This document shows, one piece after another, positions 21,740-33,048 of a stretch of DNA of 64,000 nt (its first letter is position 1; each line of letters starts with the position of its first letter). Under the pieces are notes generated by a model. It was not told the origin of the DNA. It did not search any database and saw only the letters and a program-made list of their open reading frames with translations. The DNA is from Ephemerocybe angulata (Eukaryota; Basidiomycota; Agaricomycetes; Agaricales; Psathyrellaceae): positions 310,001 to 374,000 of the forward strand of contig JAACJK010000163.1 of the NCBI GenBank assembly GCA_013368325.1, read 5' to 3'. The translations under genes were made by a program, and so were the position numbers.

Positions 21740-23164
21740 TTATTGAGCTTGTCTCGATACTTCCGCCTTCGCACGTACGACTCGGTCGTATGATTCACGA
21801 AGAGGGTTGCGCCGCGCAAGGACAGTCAGGTGGTTAGCGAGATAGGGGCCGGGAAGTAGAGGGTGAATGGCATCGATATTAGCATGAGGATTGACGGGAG
21901 GGAAGAAGACAACAGCTTGAGGTGAAGGCGGTCTTGTAGCCGCCGGTAAGTGAGTCAGGGCAGACAAGGCAGCAGAGGAACCCGAAGACGGTAGCAAGGA
22001 GGTGGCCCGGGCTCTGTCAAACGCCGCATTGCCTGTTGGGAAAACCTGGCCCGGGAGGGTGGCGATGGACCTCGCGGAGGAGACCGACGAACGCCGATCC
22101 TGTCTGAACCCAACGGGATCATCGACAAAGGATGGTGCGGTCGCAGTCGAAGTAGGTGAAGCTGTCAGGTACTCGTGGACGCTGCTGGCTGGGGATGTAG
22201 ATAGCTGTGGGGGTGCTGCGCCGCCTGTCACAGCAGTGAGGGGAGTAAGGGAGCCTTGCCTCCCAATGTTTACATGTCCGGTGGACTGTCCGCGAATCAG
22301 GGGATGTGGTCTGAGCTGCTCTGGCTTGCCAGATTGGGAGTAGGTTGAAGCCGGTCTTGAAGATCGTCTTGTGCTATGTGAAGAAGGGCGGGGACTTTGG
22401 GGGAAGGAAGGCGGATCGGTCCGGGTTTCCTTGGTGCTGTCCAACTCCATTCGACGTAGTTGCGATTGGAGTTGATTTACATCGGTGGGGTGTATTTCAG
22501 GCGCTGGGGACAGCTGCGGGACAGCTGGGGTGGGCGCTTGGTAAGTCAGGATGGGAGTCACTGCCTGCGCCGGGGGTTGCATATGGGATTCGTCGCGGAG
22601 AGTGCTAGGAGCGAATTCGTTCGGCCTGGCCGTCTCAACCCTCTGGAGATTGACTACTTTGTCGTTGTCGAACTGCTGATTGGGGGTGTAATGGGCGTGG
22701 GTGGTGGCATCAGCTTCAGAGGCAGTCTCAGAGTCTGAATCGTGATTGTTAGGTGTTACTGCGCCGCTCTCGCTGGACACCCAATCGTCCTCGTCTTCCT
22801 CGTCGTCCTTGGATGCGATCGTGAAGCCTGCACGGGGCTTGCCGTTGTTAACCCTTTGCGTTGATACCCCCCGCTTTAAAGGTTGGAGATGGTCCCGAGA
22901 CGGCAGACGATTGCTGCTATTGACCCTGGCGAGCGGTGTCTTCTGTCGGGATGGATAGGGGATGTTAAGGGTGAATCAGTCAGGCGAAGAAGAGAGAAGA
23001 CAGACGTCATTTGCGTGTCCAACAGCCTTCTTCTGCTTATCAGAGTGCTTCGACGGTGCGAGGTCTTTCTGAGTGAACTGAAGATTTGAGGTTATCTTGG
23101 TGGCGGAGTTGGATCGAGCGCCGAGCCTTCCGGTGCTCCCGCTTCTGTGGCCCTTGGGAGCCAT
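21740..23164 (-). CDS. Conserved disordered Ser/Pro-rich protein
   Basis: Two exons (23164-23006, 22942-21740), about 453 aa. The N-terminus MAPKGHRSGSTGRLG is basic. After the 63-bp intron come TPLARVNSSNRLPSRDHLQPL and an acidic stretch DDEEDEDDWVSSESGAVTP near residue 100, which looks like a conserved block. Most of the rest is Ser/Thr/Pro-rich and probably disordered, with a short helical end (HPLLPGPYLANHLTVLARRNPLRESYDRVV) that should be the second conserved block. No enzyme, DNA-binding or membrane motif is visible. It may be a phosphoregulated adaptor, but that is inference. Met 23236 in the same frame is a possible earlier start. Confidence 0.75.
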
Positions 23165-23360
23165 TGCACCTGCTGTCCGGGGTTGCGGGAGGAAGAAAGT
23201 CGGGGAGGAGAGTGGGAGGGGAGATGGAGGCGTCAATAGTCACCCTCTCGGCCCGCTGCGGTCGCTTGTTGAACGTTATTGATCGCGCCTGCAAACCCCG
23301 AAAACTTTCTTTCCCTTGTACAAAACGGTCTTCTGGCGAGCAGGCTCTCGAAATTGAAGC

Positions 23361-25643
23361 ATGGAGCGCGTACACTATCAACAGGAGCAGGCAAGTCCTG
23401 CAACACCTCGCAGAAAGCTCGCTTATCTGACCCAGCGTAGATGCTCCCGGAGCTGAAAGATTTGGTGGAGAAGAATCTGTTCACGGAAGTGAGCGCGCTA
23501 CAGTCCCGGCTTCCAAGCTAGATTTTGATATATCTAGCTCCTTAGAACGAGATACGGCATATTGTAAAGCAAAGGACGGCATTTGAGACGGCTCTCGTCC
23601 GTCGAGTCGCGAAGAAGGCCGACTTCATTCGCTACATCTCGTATGAGATGGACCTCGAGACTCTGCGGAGAAAGCGGGTCAAGCGTATGGGTGCGTGGTT
23701 AGCGTTATCCATTCGCGTCTATCTAACCCACCTTCGACAGACCTACCAAAGGGTCCTGCCACTGTTTCCGACTATTCCTTCGTCCGGAGACAGTTCCACA
23801 TTTTCGAGCGAGCACTTAAACGATTCAAGTCGGATGTGGGGATGTGGATTCAGTACATCCAGCTAGCCAAGCGGGAAGGAGCTAAAGCACTCGTCGGCCG
23901 GGTCACAGCTAGGTCAGTTGAGCAGGCGAATGTTCCTCACTTTAGCTAACCTCGGGCCCCTTCCAGAGCCATGCAACTCCATCCTAATAACCCCACCTTT
24001 TATATTCTTGCCGCATCACATGAGCTTGACAATCTCTCCCCGTCCGCCGCGCGTGCTCTCCTCCAAAGAGGCATCCGTGCTAACCCTGAAAGCGTTGACA
24101 TGTGGAAAGAGTACGTGAAGATGGAACTAGGCTTTATTGAGAGTCTGCGGCGCCGGTGGGACGTCTTGGGGATTAAACTCGACGCCGAGAAGGCCAGAAA
24201 GGGCAAGGAGAAGGAAGAAAACGATCCGAGTCCCATGGAGGATGGGCTGGAAGGGGACGTCACTTACGAGAGCCCCAAGATGGATGTGGATGTCGAGGAT
24301 GACATGGGTACTGAGGGAGCAGAAGCGCGCCAACAAATTATGGAGGGCGCTATCGTTCAGTCTGTCATATTGAATGCTGCACAAGGTCCGTGTTATCTTA
24401 CTCTGTTGCGTGAGCCTTCCTTACGTTTCTATATTGATAGCGCTCCCCAAAATCGAGCTGTTTACAGCTCTGAAAACGGTCATTTCTGACTACCCGTCCC
24501 CGGTGGCGCTGCAGAACACACTTCTGGATACGCTCTTCGATGCCCTGGCGAAGACGTTACCTCGAGATCCGAAGGGGATGGAGATGAGGGCTCACCGACA
24601 CTTGAAGAGCAGTCCGACGGCCGTGGACTTTGTGGACGGTCTTCGGGCTGCAAACGAAGAAATGCTCGCCATTATAGGCGAGAACGGCGAGGAGCCACTG
24701 CTCGAAACGTACGCCTCCTTCGTGGAGGCGTGGTGCGAACGTGTCGACGACCATCACCTGGTGAGCACAGGTCATGCAATTAAAGGATATACGGCAACTG
24801 AAGATGATCATTCAGAAAATGTATCTTATCTCGTCCCTTCAGGGATTGATACAGAAAACCCGCAAGCCGGAGCCATTGCTTGCGGTGCACATCATGCTGC
24901 TGATGCGGACTGGGGCCGCCCCTGCCAAGGTTCGCAGAACGGCAGAAAAATACACAACCAAGGCACCATCTTCGCAGCGCGTGTGGCTGGCTCGACTCGC
25001 GGTCGAGAAAGAGCATGGGCCGGAGACGGTGGAGAAGCTGTGGGCAGAAGCGCGGAAGGCGGTTTCAGGGAGCGATGAAGAAGTGCAGGACGTGTGGACG
25101 TGGGGTCTGGACAGGGAGGGGGACAGAGAGGCACAGAAGAGGCAGCACGAGGTAAGCAGGGACCGAAATAGGCAGCTGGGAGAAGAAGAGCTGATTGTGT
25201 TCCATATGCAGGAGTTGCTAAGGGAGAGCATGCAGCGGCGCGGCGTGCATGAGGCGCTCCTCGTGAATTATGTCACCGTTCTGGCACCGGATGCGCCGGA
25301 GACCGGAGGCAAGTCGGATCAGGACCGCTGGATCCACTGGGCCCATTCAGTCCGCCATATGGCCAGCCGCTATCTCACGACCGCAAGGGTATGGGAGACG
25401 CTGTTTGCCCAGGTGGCGAAGGAGGGAACAGAGTCCGATGGGAAGGCAGCGGTGCTGGAGCAGGTCTATCTGCAGTGGCGGGAGCACGACCTGGTCGCGG
25501 CAACGCTGGGCTGGGCGCAGTGGCTGGCGGGCCAGGGGCGGGGCGGCGACGCCGCTGCGGTCGTCGTCGAGGGGCAGCGGAGGGCGACGTCGCCAGATAT
25601 GTCGGCCGAACTAAGTCGCAGATGGATGGTGGTTCTTAGTTAG
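23361..25643 (+). CDS. UTP6: U3 snoRNP protein Utp6 (HAT repeats)
   Basis: Component of the UTP-B module of the 90S pre-ribosome (SSU processome), needed for 18S rRNA maturation in the nucleolus. Eight exons (23361-23390, 23441-23488, 23546-23690, 23741-23912, 23967-24385, 24441-24760, 24843-25151, 25212-25643) give 624 aa. The N-terminus MERVHYQQEQMLPELKDLVEKNLF followed by EIRHIVKQRTAFETALVRR, ADFIRYISYEMDLETLRRKR is the Utp6 signature. HAT half-TPR repeats follow (AMQLHPNNPTFYILAASHEL, RANPESVDMWKEYVKMEL). The acidic insert around residue 240 is lineage-specific. The first intron (23391-23440) begins GCAAGT instead of GT; it is needed to join the two halves of the N-terminal motif. Confidence 0.95.
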
Positions 25644-25923
25644 TAGAATAGAATAGCACGTTTTTCGAACGCATGGACAGGAATTGGGACCACATGGGCG
25701 CAAACAGCAAAGCGCAGCCACATTCCCAGTCATTCTTCTTTCTTCCCTCCATCTCGTCTTGTTCCCCCTCCCGTCTTCCCCGTCGTCCGCGTCGTCCTCA
25801 GCCCTTGCTCGTCGTGCTTGAAGCGCTGCGCATCACGGCCTCCCTCGACGGGCCCGTTCTCGCTGTCGCCGCCGTCGAGCCTCTCCTGCATGTTATCTAA
25901 GCCCCAGTCCCCCCACAGGCTCA

Positions 25924-28900
25924 ATGCTCCAGTATCCGGTCCAGCTGCCTCCCCTGTCGCTGTCCGCCTCCTCAAAGCATCTGCCTCACGATAATGTCCA
26001 GTTCAACGCCGTCCGTTTCCAGAAGGACCCCTACCCCGCCCGCGGCCAGTACCAGTCCCGCCTCCCCGCCCCTGTCGTCCCGCTTTCCGTCTCCACAAAT
26101 CTAGTCCCCTCGCCCTCTTCGTCATCGCCCAGGCCCCGCAGCCCATACATCTCCTCGCGCCAGCTGTCCAGCCCAGCCCCGTACTCCGCTGCCTTGAATG
26201 CCCCCACTTACCCGTCGGCCCTCTCGCAGTGTGCGTCATTCGGTGGCGGTTCGACTCTTGAAGATGCCTTGGCTCCCGGCGATATCATTGGCGAGGACCT
26301 CTATCTGCAGGGCGAGATGGTCCACCTCGTCAGCTCGACTCCGGACGCGGATGGCTGCCCGCCCGCGAGGGAATTCGAGGTGGTGAGGCGGCTGGGCACC
26401 GGCAGCTATGCTGTCGTGTACTTGGTCCAGGAAGTCCTTTCCCGGGCTGCCCCTTCGGAAGACGGCCATTCTATTATCGGGTCCATGGAGTTGGATGGCA
26501 AGCACCATCCTCAGACCGTCTACGGGCGTGAATTCGCTATCAAGCTGCTCTCCAAAGCCAACCTTGACGAGGAGGCGCTGGAGGCCCAAATGTCCGAGGT
26601 GCGTTTCTTTTCAGCCACCCTCTCCTTTTCCAGCCCTGACCCTCCGCCAGGTCACGATTCACCAATCTCTTCGTCTGCATCCCAACATTGTAACTTTATA
26701 CCGCACTCTTGAAACGTCTTCATTTCTCCTTCTTCTCCTGGAGTATGTGCCAGGAGAGGACCTTTACTATTTCTTGGAACAATCCCGAGACCATTACGAC
26801 CCGGATTCAAACCACACCACTTCGGACTCTATCTCTGCTTCTCGAACGCCCCCAACTCCCAGTTTACTTTCCAATCTCCACCCTTCGCAACTTCTGTCAA
26901 GAACCCGCCTTCGCCTCATCGCTTCCATGTTCTCACAAATGTGCGATGCAGTTGCTGCTTGCCATGCCCAGAACGTCTTTCATCGAGACATCAAACCGGA
27001 GAACTTCATTGTCACAGACGGGTGGATGACACTGCCCGACGGACGTGAAGAGCGCCGGGTCATCGTCAAGCTCACCGACTTTGGTCTCTCGACCACGGAT
27101 CTCGAGTCCTCGGACATGGACTGTGGCAGCGCGCCGTACATGAGTTTCGGTGCGTCTTTTCCTCTCACCGACGCTTCCTGCTTCTGACCACGCCGTGTAG
27201 AATGCAGGAATAATGTTGCACCCACATACAGTCCACGCGCCGCTGACGTTTGGTCCCTTGGCATCGTGCTAATCAATATGTAAGCGATGTTGAGAACCGC
27301 CGTCCACATGCGTTGCTGATCGACCATTAGGCTGTACCACCACAATCCCTGGACCGATACAGCTGAAGGAGCATGCAGTTCCTTTGATATGTACCTCCGA
27401 GACCCTGTCAACTTCTTCGTCACTCGCTTCCCCGGCATGACACGCCCCGTCGTCGACTTCTTGGCGAACAACGTGTTTTGCGTTCTTGACAACTCAAAGA
27501 ACGACGACAGCCAGCGCATCTCAGCGGCTGGGTTTGGAGCCTGGGTTAAGAACCTGCCCACACTGCTTGCTGCTCACCCCATGCATCGCACCGTGTCTAC
27601 GGGCTCTACCAGGGGACATTCGATTACATCCATCCCCATCTCCCATCGCCCTACTTCCCGCCACCCATCGGTCGCTGCAGTTATGCGCACTCCTGCCATG
27701 ACTGCTCGCTCTCTCTCCCGCGCCCCCTCTCTCGGCCCCGCTGATGAACGTGAAGAACGATCGGAGCTCTCCATCGTCTACGATCACGAAGGCGACGAAG
27801 ACCTGGAGGTTAACGGAGAGGTTATCGAGCCTTCCCACGACCCATCCTCTCGATCGGCCTCGACCACCAAGCGCCGCAAGAGAGGTGCTCGAAAGGGCAA
27901 AGGTGGTAGTGCCTCGTCCCCTACCGCCACCCAAGACAACACGCTTGCCACGCTAGCTGTAGCCTCTCAATCCCTTGCGAGAGAGCTCAGCAAGCAGTCC
28001 ACTGCTACGAAGACCTCGACCACATCGTCTCGAAGCCAACAATCCTTTGAACCCGTTTCCGTGTATGCTATGCCACTGCCTTTGCTTAATCCCCGTACTA
28101 CCAGCAACTCCGCTATTCCCTCACCACCCCCTCCTGCATCGCCGCCCGCTACTGTGACGAAGAAACCCTCTCGTTGGAAGCTTAGCTTCGGCAAAGCTAG
28201 TGCCTCGACCCTCACCGCCAATCTCGGACGAGCGTCTCCCACGGAGGAAATCCCTCCTCCTGTCGAGCCGCAGCCTGTTGCGTCAACTGTCAGCAACGTT
28301 ACCAGCCTTATCATGGGCTTGAACGCACCCCCACCACCTCCTCCATCTGCTGTTCTGCCGTCCAACAAGTCCGACGATGGTTCTTCTACCTGGAGTAGAG
28401 GGCGGAGCCCACGAGATATCCCAACGCCTGGCCAGAACTCCAGCAGATCTCCAGGCCGATCTCTGGCTTCCAAATCGCAAACGAACCTGGGATTGCCTGA
28501 CAGAGCTTCCGCCCGCGCTATCTCCCCCAATAGCACGAGGAGCGGACGGCCAGTTGCTTCCAGTGCCAGCTCAATGGTATCTGGAAATTGGCGAAGTTCG
28601 ATGAGCACTACCTCGTCTGCGGGCACGTCGACTTCCGCGTTCACGCGGTACAGCAACTCGAGCATGCGAAGCGTCTCGACGACTGCCACCAGCGTCTCGG
28701 CTGCTAGCTGGAGGACTAGCGTCAAGCAGCCTTCCATTTCCTCCAAGGCGAGTAGCACCCCTTCTGCCACCGGGGGCTATACCACTATTCCCAAGAACAT
28801 CAAGAGTAAGTGATACATTATCAGCGGTTGTAATGTTTCCTTATCCTAATCTCCCTTCTAGTCATTACAGGTGTCCCTTGGGAACTGGATCAGGTTCCTC

Positions 28901-29175
28901 GCCAGCAGTACACGAATCCTACAGGTGATATCTTTGGTGCCCCACCTCCTCGCAAACAGCGAACGAGGAAGCACAAAGATATGAAACTCGACACTATCAC
29001 TGAGCGTCCCATTGGTCCCAAATCCCCCGAGTCCACCAGGAAGGATGCGATGACAAGTACGACCGATCTACCTGTCCTGGACAGCCCGAAGGAAGAGGGC
29101 GAGGGAGGTGTGAAGAAGGTGCACAAGGGACAGATCAACGCGCTTGCCAAAATGCTTTCAGCTCTGCGTCGTTAA
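25924..29175 (+). CDS. Ser/Thr protein kinase, Ran1/Ksp1-like, with long disordered tail
   Basis: Five exons (25924-26598, 26651-27149, 27201-27279, 27331-28805, 28862-29175) give 1013 aa. A disordered leader of about 150 aa precedes the kinase domain (roughly 150-520). It has the glycine loop RRLGTGSYAVVYLV, catalytic Lys in FAIKLLSK, gatekeeper region LLLEYVPGEDLYYFL, catalytic loop HRDIKPENF, DFG (LTDFGLST), and a split activation-segment APE replaced by SAPYMSFE; GIVLINMLYHHNPW follows. GEDLYYFLE and the extended insert before the catalytic loop place it near fungal Ran1/Pat1, Vhs1/Sks1 and Ksp1 nutrient-responsive kinases. The C-terminal 450 residues are Ser/Thr/Pro-rich with a KRRKRGARKGK nuclear-type patch. 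Paralogue identity is uncertain. Confidence 0.9.
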
Positions 29176-29674
29176 GAGGCCCGGTGTGCGTGCATGTTTT
29201 GGTCGCAGCACGGACTCGTCTTCAATCACCCTTTGTCGAACTGCGTCGCAAGTATGTGTAGTCGGACAATCGTCGAATTTGTTTGCGTGGTGCGAATCAG
29301 GCAATTTGTGTCGCGTTGTATCATAAAGTATTCTACTTCACGGTGCGCGGTTTACCCTTTATTCAGCCATAATTCTGTTGGGGGCGGCTCCAATGCCTCT
29401 TGCGTTGTCTGCAGCGTTGATAGTGTCGCTCTTTACCCTTCTTCTTCTCCACTTATTATTGTACTATCCTCCTCTCATTCCACGCAACCAAGCGTTGTTC
29501 GCGGCCTCATACAACTCATCGTTATCACACATCATTACAACCAACCCAAACATACTCACTCCTTGCAAGTTCTCTTCTATAGTCATAAACCCTACTGCAG
29601 TAGTAGTTGTATTTAATATCTCTGGCGTATATCCCTTGTGGTATCGCACCCAATCCAATATAGACAAAGTGTTT
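29176..29674. other. Intergenic, convergent 3' regions
   Basis: The kinase gene and the PHO80-like gene end toward each other here. The stretch is T- and C-rich. Only short ORFs without resemblance are present. Confidence 0.45.
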
Positions 29675-30778
29675 TCAACCCGGAAAGTCTCTTCTTCGAT
29701 CGTGATTAGATGCTTGAGAATTTTGAAGTGCGGCGAAAGCCATGTTCTGTTCGAGGGTCGGCCTTTGTACGACATCTTGTGCGCTCGCGCCTGGCTCCAC
29801 GAGGATCGTCGACGGTTCGGAAGTGGATGTCCGTGAGCGTTGGACGACTCGGGCTTGGAGGTCGGGCGAGGAAGGCGCAGATTGGCCAGACTGGCCGCTG
29901 TCCATATCGAAGTCGCTGTCCGAGGAGGTAGTTGGCGAATTCAAGCCTGTGATAGTGAAGCTGCCGGTGCTGTGGGTGCGGACGAGGTTGATATAGTATT
30001 GGTCAAGGATATCGCGAGTGCACTAGCAGGGGAGCAAGAGTGGCTATGAGGACCGGTGAAAGAAACGAGGATTGTCGTAAGCGGTAGGGGAGTTGTAGGC
30101 GAAGACAGGGGTGAAAAGGAGGAAGTGCGGCTGACCATTAATCTCCAGTCAATCATAGCCAAGAACTCGCGTTCGAGCATGTTCAATTCGGACACGGATA
30201 TGCCGCCTACTCTGGCATAGAACCTGTTGGGGCAGAAGGTATCGCAAAGACCTTTACTTGATACGGCAATGGAAGTGATGATGAACCTGTGACAGGTGAG
30301 AGACGAGAGCATGAAGCGGGGTCGGAGAGCACAGATTTGGTCGATATAGAACAGGGTGAGAAGAAGACATGATTTCTATGGGGAATGGGACATCTCAGCA
30401 TGATGTTCTGTCCCCTAAAGGACAGGATACAGGAACGGTGGCGCGTACCTCGACGTTAGTAAACCTTACGATGCGTTGTAAATATTCGAGGACGGAGATG
30501 GCTGGTGCAGCTCTCGAATGAAAACGAGTCAGACTTTCCCTAACGGAGGATATCAGGGCCTGTGTGCCAGAGTGGTTGGGGAGATAGGTACGGTGACAAG
30601 GGTATCTGGTCATTATGGGCCATGAGGCGCTCTAACATATCAGCTGGAGCGAGGATCAGGAACCGAGAATCTTAGGAAGAGAGACAGATGGGGACAGACC
30701 GATAAGTTGAACAAGGTGCTCTAGGGGCACATCTTCAAGATTGGCCGGTAGCTCGACCCTTGAACTGGGAGATGCCAT
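29675..30778 (-). CDS. PHO80: Pho80-type cyclin (Pcl family)
   Basis: Regulatory subunit for a Pho85-type CDK in phosphate and nutrient signalling. Five exons run from ATG 30778 (MASPSSRVELPANLEDVPLEHLVQLI). The next exon encodes ADMLERLMAHNDQIPLSP; then comes ESLTRFHSRAAPAISVLEYLQRIVRFTNVE, followed by LLLTLFYIDQICAL, FMLSSLTCHRFIITSIAVSSKGLCDTF, and YARVGGISVSELNMLEREFLAMIDWRL. This is the complete cyclin box of the Pho80 subgroup. The exon after it (CTRDILDQYYINLV) begins a disordered tail of about 100 aa. Length is roughly 270 aa. The second intron uses an acceptor at 30539; an earlier AG in the same intron would break the frame. Confidence 0.9.
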
Positions 30779-31077
30779 GAATCCATTTCACGACTTGGCC
30801 GTAAAGGGCAGCCTGACGAGCGAGTCCAACCGGCGGCTACGGGCCAACCACAAGTCCAGCTCCCTCCCGGCCCGGTCAAATAGACGCTCTTGCACAGCAC
30901 GGACAAATAGAGATTAGACTCCGTCGCCCAGACCGCCCAGTCCGGCACGGCGTGATGGAGCTGTACAGTTCATCCAGGCGGAGCTCGAACCTTATCTCTC
31001 GGGTGGCCGGAATTGTAAGCGACATAGCGTGCTGGAGATTCGCCGCCGTCCTACTCGCCGTCGTCGTCACCTTCACC
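30779..31077. promoter_or_regulatory. Bidirectional promoter, PHO80-like / RPL12
   Basis: About 300 bp separate two head-to-head start codons. It must contain both promoters. It is GC-rich with pyrimidine-rich runs near 31040-31075, typical of ribosomal-protein gene leaders. No TATA box is evident. Confidence 0.6.
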
Positions 31078-31741
31078 ATGGCCCCCAAACTCGTACGCCG
31101 CCTTGCTGCAATATAGGTCTCTTCTGACAATTGCCGTTCTCAGGACCCCAATGAGATAAAAATCATCTACCTCCGGGCCACTGGTGGTGAAGTCGGTGCT
31201 TCATCTGCCCTTGCTCCCAAGATCGGTCCTCTGGGTCTCGTAAGTTGAGCTGTGTGAACTATGCGCGTGGACGACCTAATGCTTTGGAACTTGTAGTCGC
31301 CCAAAAAGGTCGGTGAAGATATCGCCAAGGCCACCTCGAACTGGAAGGGTCTCCGAGTTACCGTCCAACTCACCATCCAAAACCGTCAAGCCGCTGTCTC
31401 CGTTGTCCCCTCCGCATCATCACTCGTCATTAAGGCTCTCAAGGGTGCGTCCCCCTTCCCGGATAACAAGTGACCTGGTGGCTGATTGTCTTGTCTTTGC
31501 AGAGCCCCCCCGTGACCGCAAGAAGGAGAAGAACATCAAGCACTCTGGCAACATCGCCCTCGATGAGATCTTCGACATTGCACGAACGATGAAGGAGAAG
31601 TCCCTCGCCAAGGAGCTGTCTGGAACCGTGAAGGAGATTCTCGGTACCGCGCAGAGCGTTGGATGCACCATCAACGGCCAGCCCCCACACGACATCATCG
31701 AGGCCATCGACGCTGGCGAGATCGAGGTTCCCGAGCAGTAG
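31078..31741 (+). CDS. RPL12: 60S ribosomal protein uL11 (L12)
   Basis: Ribosomal stalk-base protein of the GTPase-associated centre. Four exons (31078-31092, 31144-31239, 31297-31444, 31503-31741) give 165 aa, the standard eukaryotic length. The first exon carries only five codons (MAPKL). Family motifs are [45 protein letters not shown] and [12 protein letters not shown], then [38 protein letters not shown]. Codon choice is strongly biased, as expected for high expression. A poly-C tract sits right at the third splice acceptor. Confidence 0.98.
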
Positions 31742-31918
31742 ATGTATTTTACTCAATCCCATCCATTTCACTAGCATCGCTTCATGACATGCAGAGCGGC
31801 TGGGGCTCAATATAACCTGCAAGTTTAAGCGCCCATACCCGAGTACAAGAGAGTGATCTTCCCAGGGTTGACTTTGTTCTTCTGTCCATCACCATCTCCT
31901 TCTCATCTGTCTGCTGCC

Positions 31919-32752
31919 ATGAGGGTTTCCAATGCCATTTCAATGCTCCATCGCCTTCAGCTAGCGCGTCCTGTCAGGTTGGAGAGTAGAGCCATCGCGC
32001 GGTCGAGGCAGTTCTCGACGACGTTTCTCTTTGGAGGACGCCGTCCGTTCTTATCCCTCCTAGCCTCCGGCCTTGCCCTTGGAGTTGGCATTACCACCCC
32101 AAGTAGAGACCACCGTCATTGGCACTGTTAGATGAACTGACATAGGCGCAGTCGCCCTGTTCTACCACTATTCAGGAATCCGAAACGCCGTTGACACCGC
32201 CCAAGTTACCCTCTCGGAAATCAACCAAGCACGAAATGGAAGCACCAAATCCAAACCTACTCAGTCGCTTGTATTCTTGCGCGTAGCTGCCAAGACCTAC
32301 GTTCAGGGAATCCCATTCGCTTCTTACGCCGTCGATAAGGCTTTCGATTCCGTGGAGGCCACAATCGACGCTCACCAAGAGGAGGCGGCGGTTATCATCG
32401 AGAACCTTGGTCGCAAAATGGCTGAAATCATTGAGCAGCACAGAACCATGACCGTGCCTGCTGCATGGGAGCTCATCAAAGTGGTGAAGGAGGAGACTGG
32501 GAAGCTTCACCAAGTTGCTGTAAAGGCCGCAACGAGTTCTCCTGTTTCCGAGTCTGTTCACAATATTGCTTCGAGCCAGGGCTTTCAGGCAGCGAAAGGA
32601 GCTGCTGAGTCTTTGGTAAGTGGCAGCTCAGATTCGCACTTTGTTGCTCATCTCAGAATCTCGTGCAGGGGAAAGGTGCGGTTGGATTTGTAAAGGGAAA
32701 ACTCGGTCAAAGGAAGCAGGGGGGCGAGGAGAGCAGCGAGAAGACTGAGTAG
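31919..32752 (+). CDS. Predicted mitochondrial single-TM protein of unknown function
   Basis: Three exons (31919-32102, 32146-32615, 32669-32752) give 245 aa. The N-terminus (MRVSNAISMLHRLQLARPVRLESRAIARSRQFSTTF) is Arg/Ser-rich with no acidic residue near the start and RQFST-like cleavage context, which predicts mitochondrial import. A hydrophobic segment follows (FLSLLASGLALGVGITTPSAVALFYHY). The rest is a helical soluble region with heptad-like spacing (GIRNAVDTAQVTLSEINQ, EEAAVIIENLGRKMAEIIEQH) and a basic C-terminal tail. I do not recognise the family. The last intron has two in-frame acceptors (32656 and 32668), differing by four residues. An upstream in-frame Met (31853) exists but would spoil the presequence. 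Confidence 0.75.
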
Positions 32753-33048
32753 TGTAGCAGTATCATGATGACGTACACCACTGATGCCGGCAGGGCTGCC
32801 GAATCGAGCTCGCTTGCAGCAAGCGGGTCCCGGCTGGGGTCGAGTACAGGGTCGAACTGGGAGGTCACCGTGAAAATGGGGCGCATACGCACCACAAATG
32901 AGTTGAAAGTCCAGGCGATGACCGAATAGCCTCGTCCCTTAAACAAGAGCGTGATCCGGGCCATCAGTTAGCCGCCCCGCAGCCCATGTACACAACCCCA
33001 ACGTAATGAAGCCCCTTACTCCTTGCTTTCGTACTCCGTGGAGGGGTC

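Noticed and set aside
27967..28770. Minus-strand ORF of 267 codons antisense to the kinase
   Set aside because: It mirrors the Ser/Pro-rich kinase tail; no introns, no motif and composition explained by the opposite strand.
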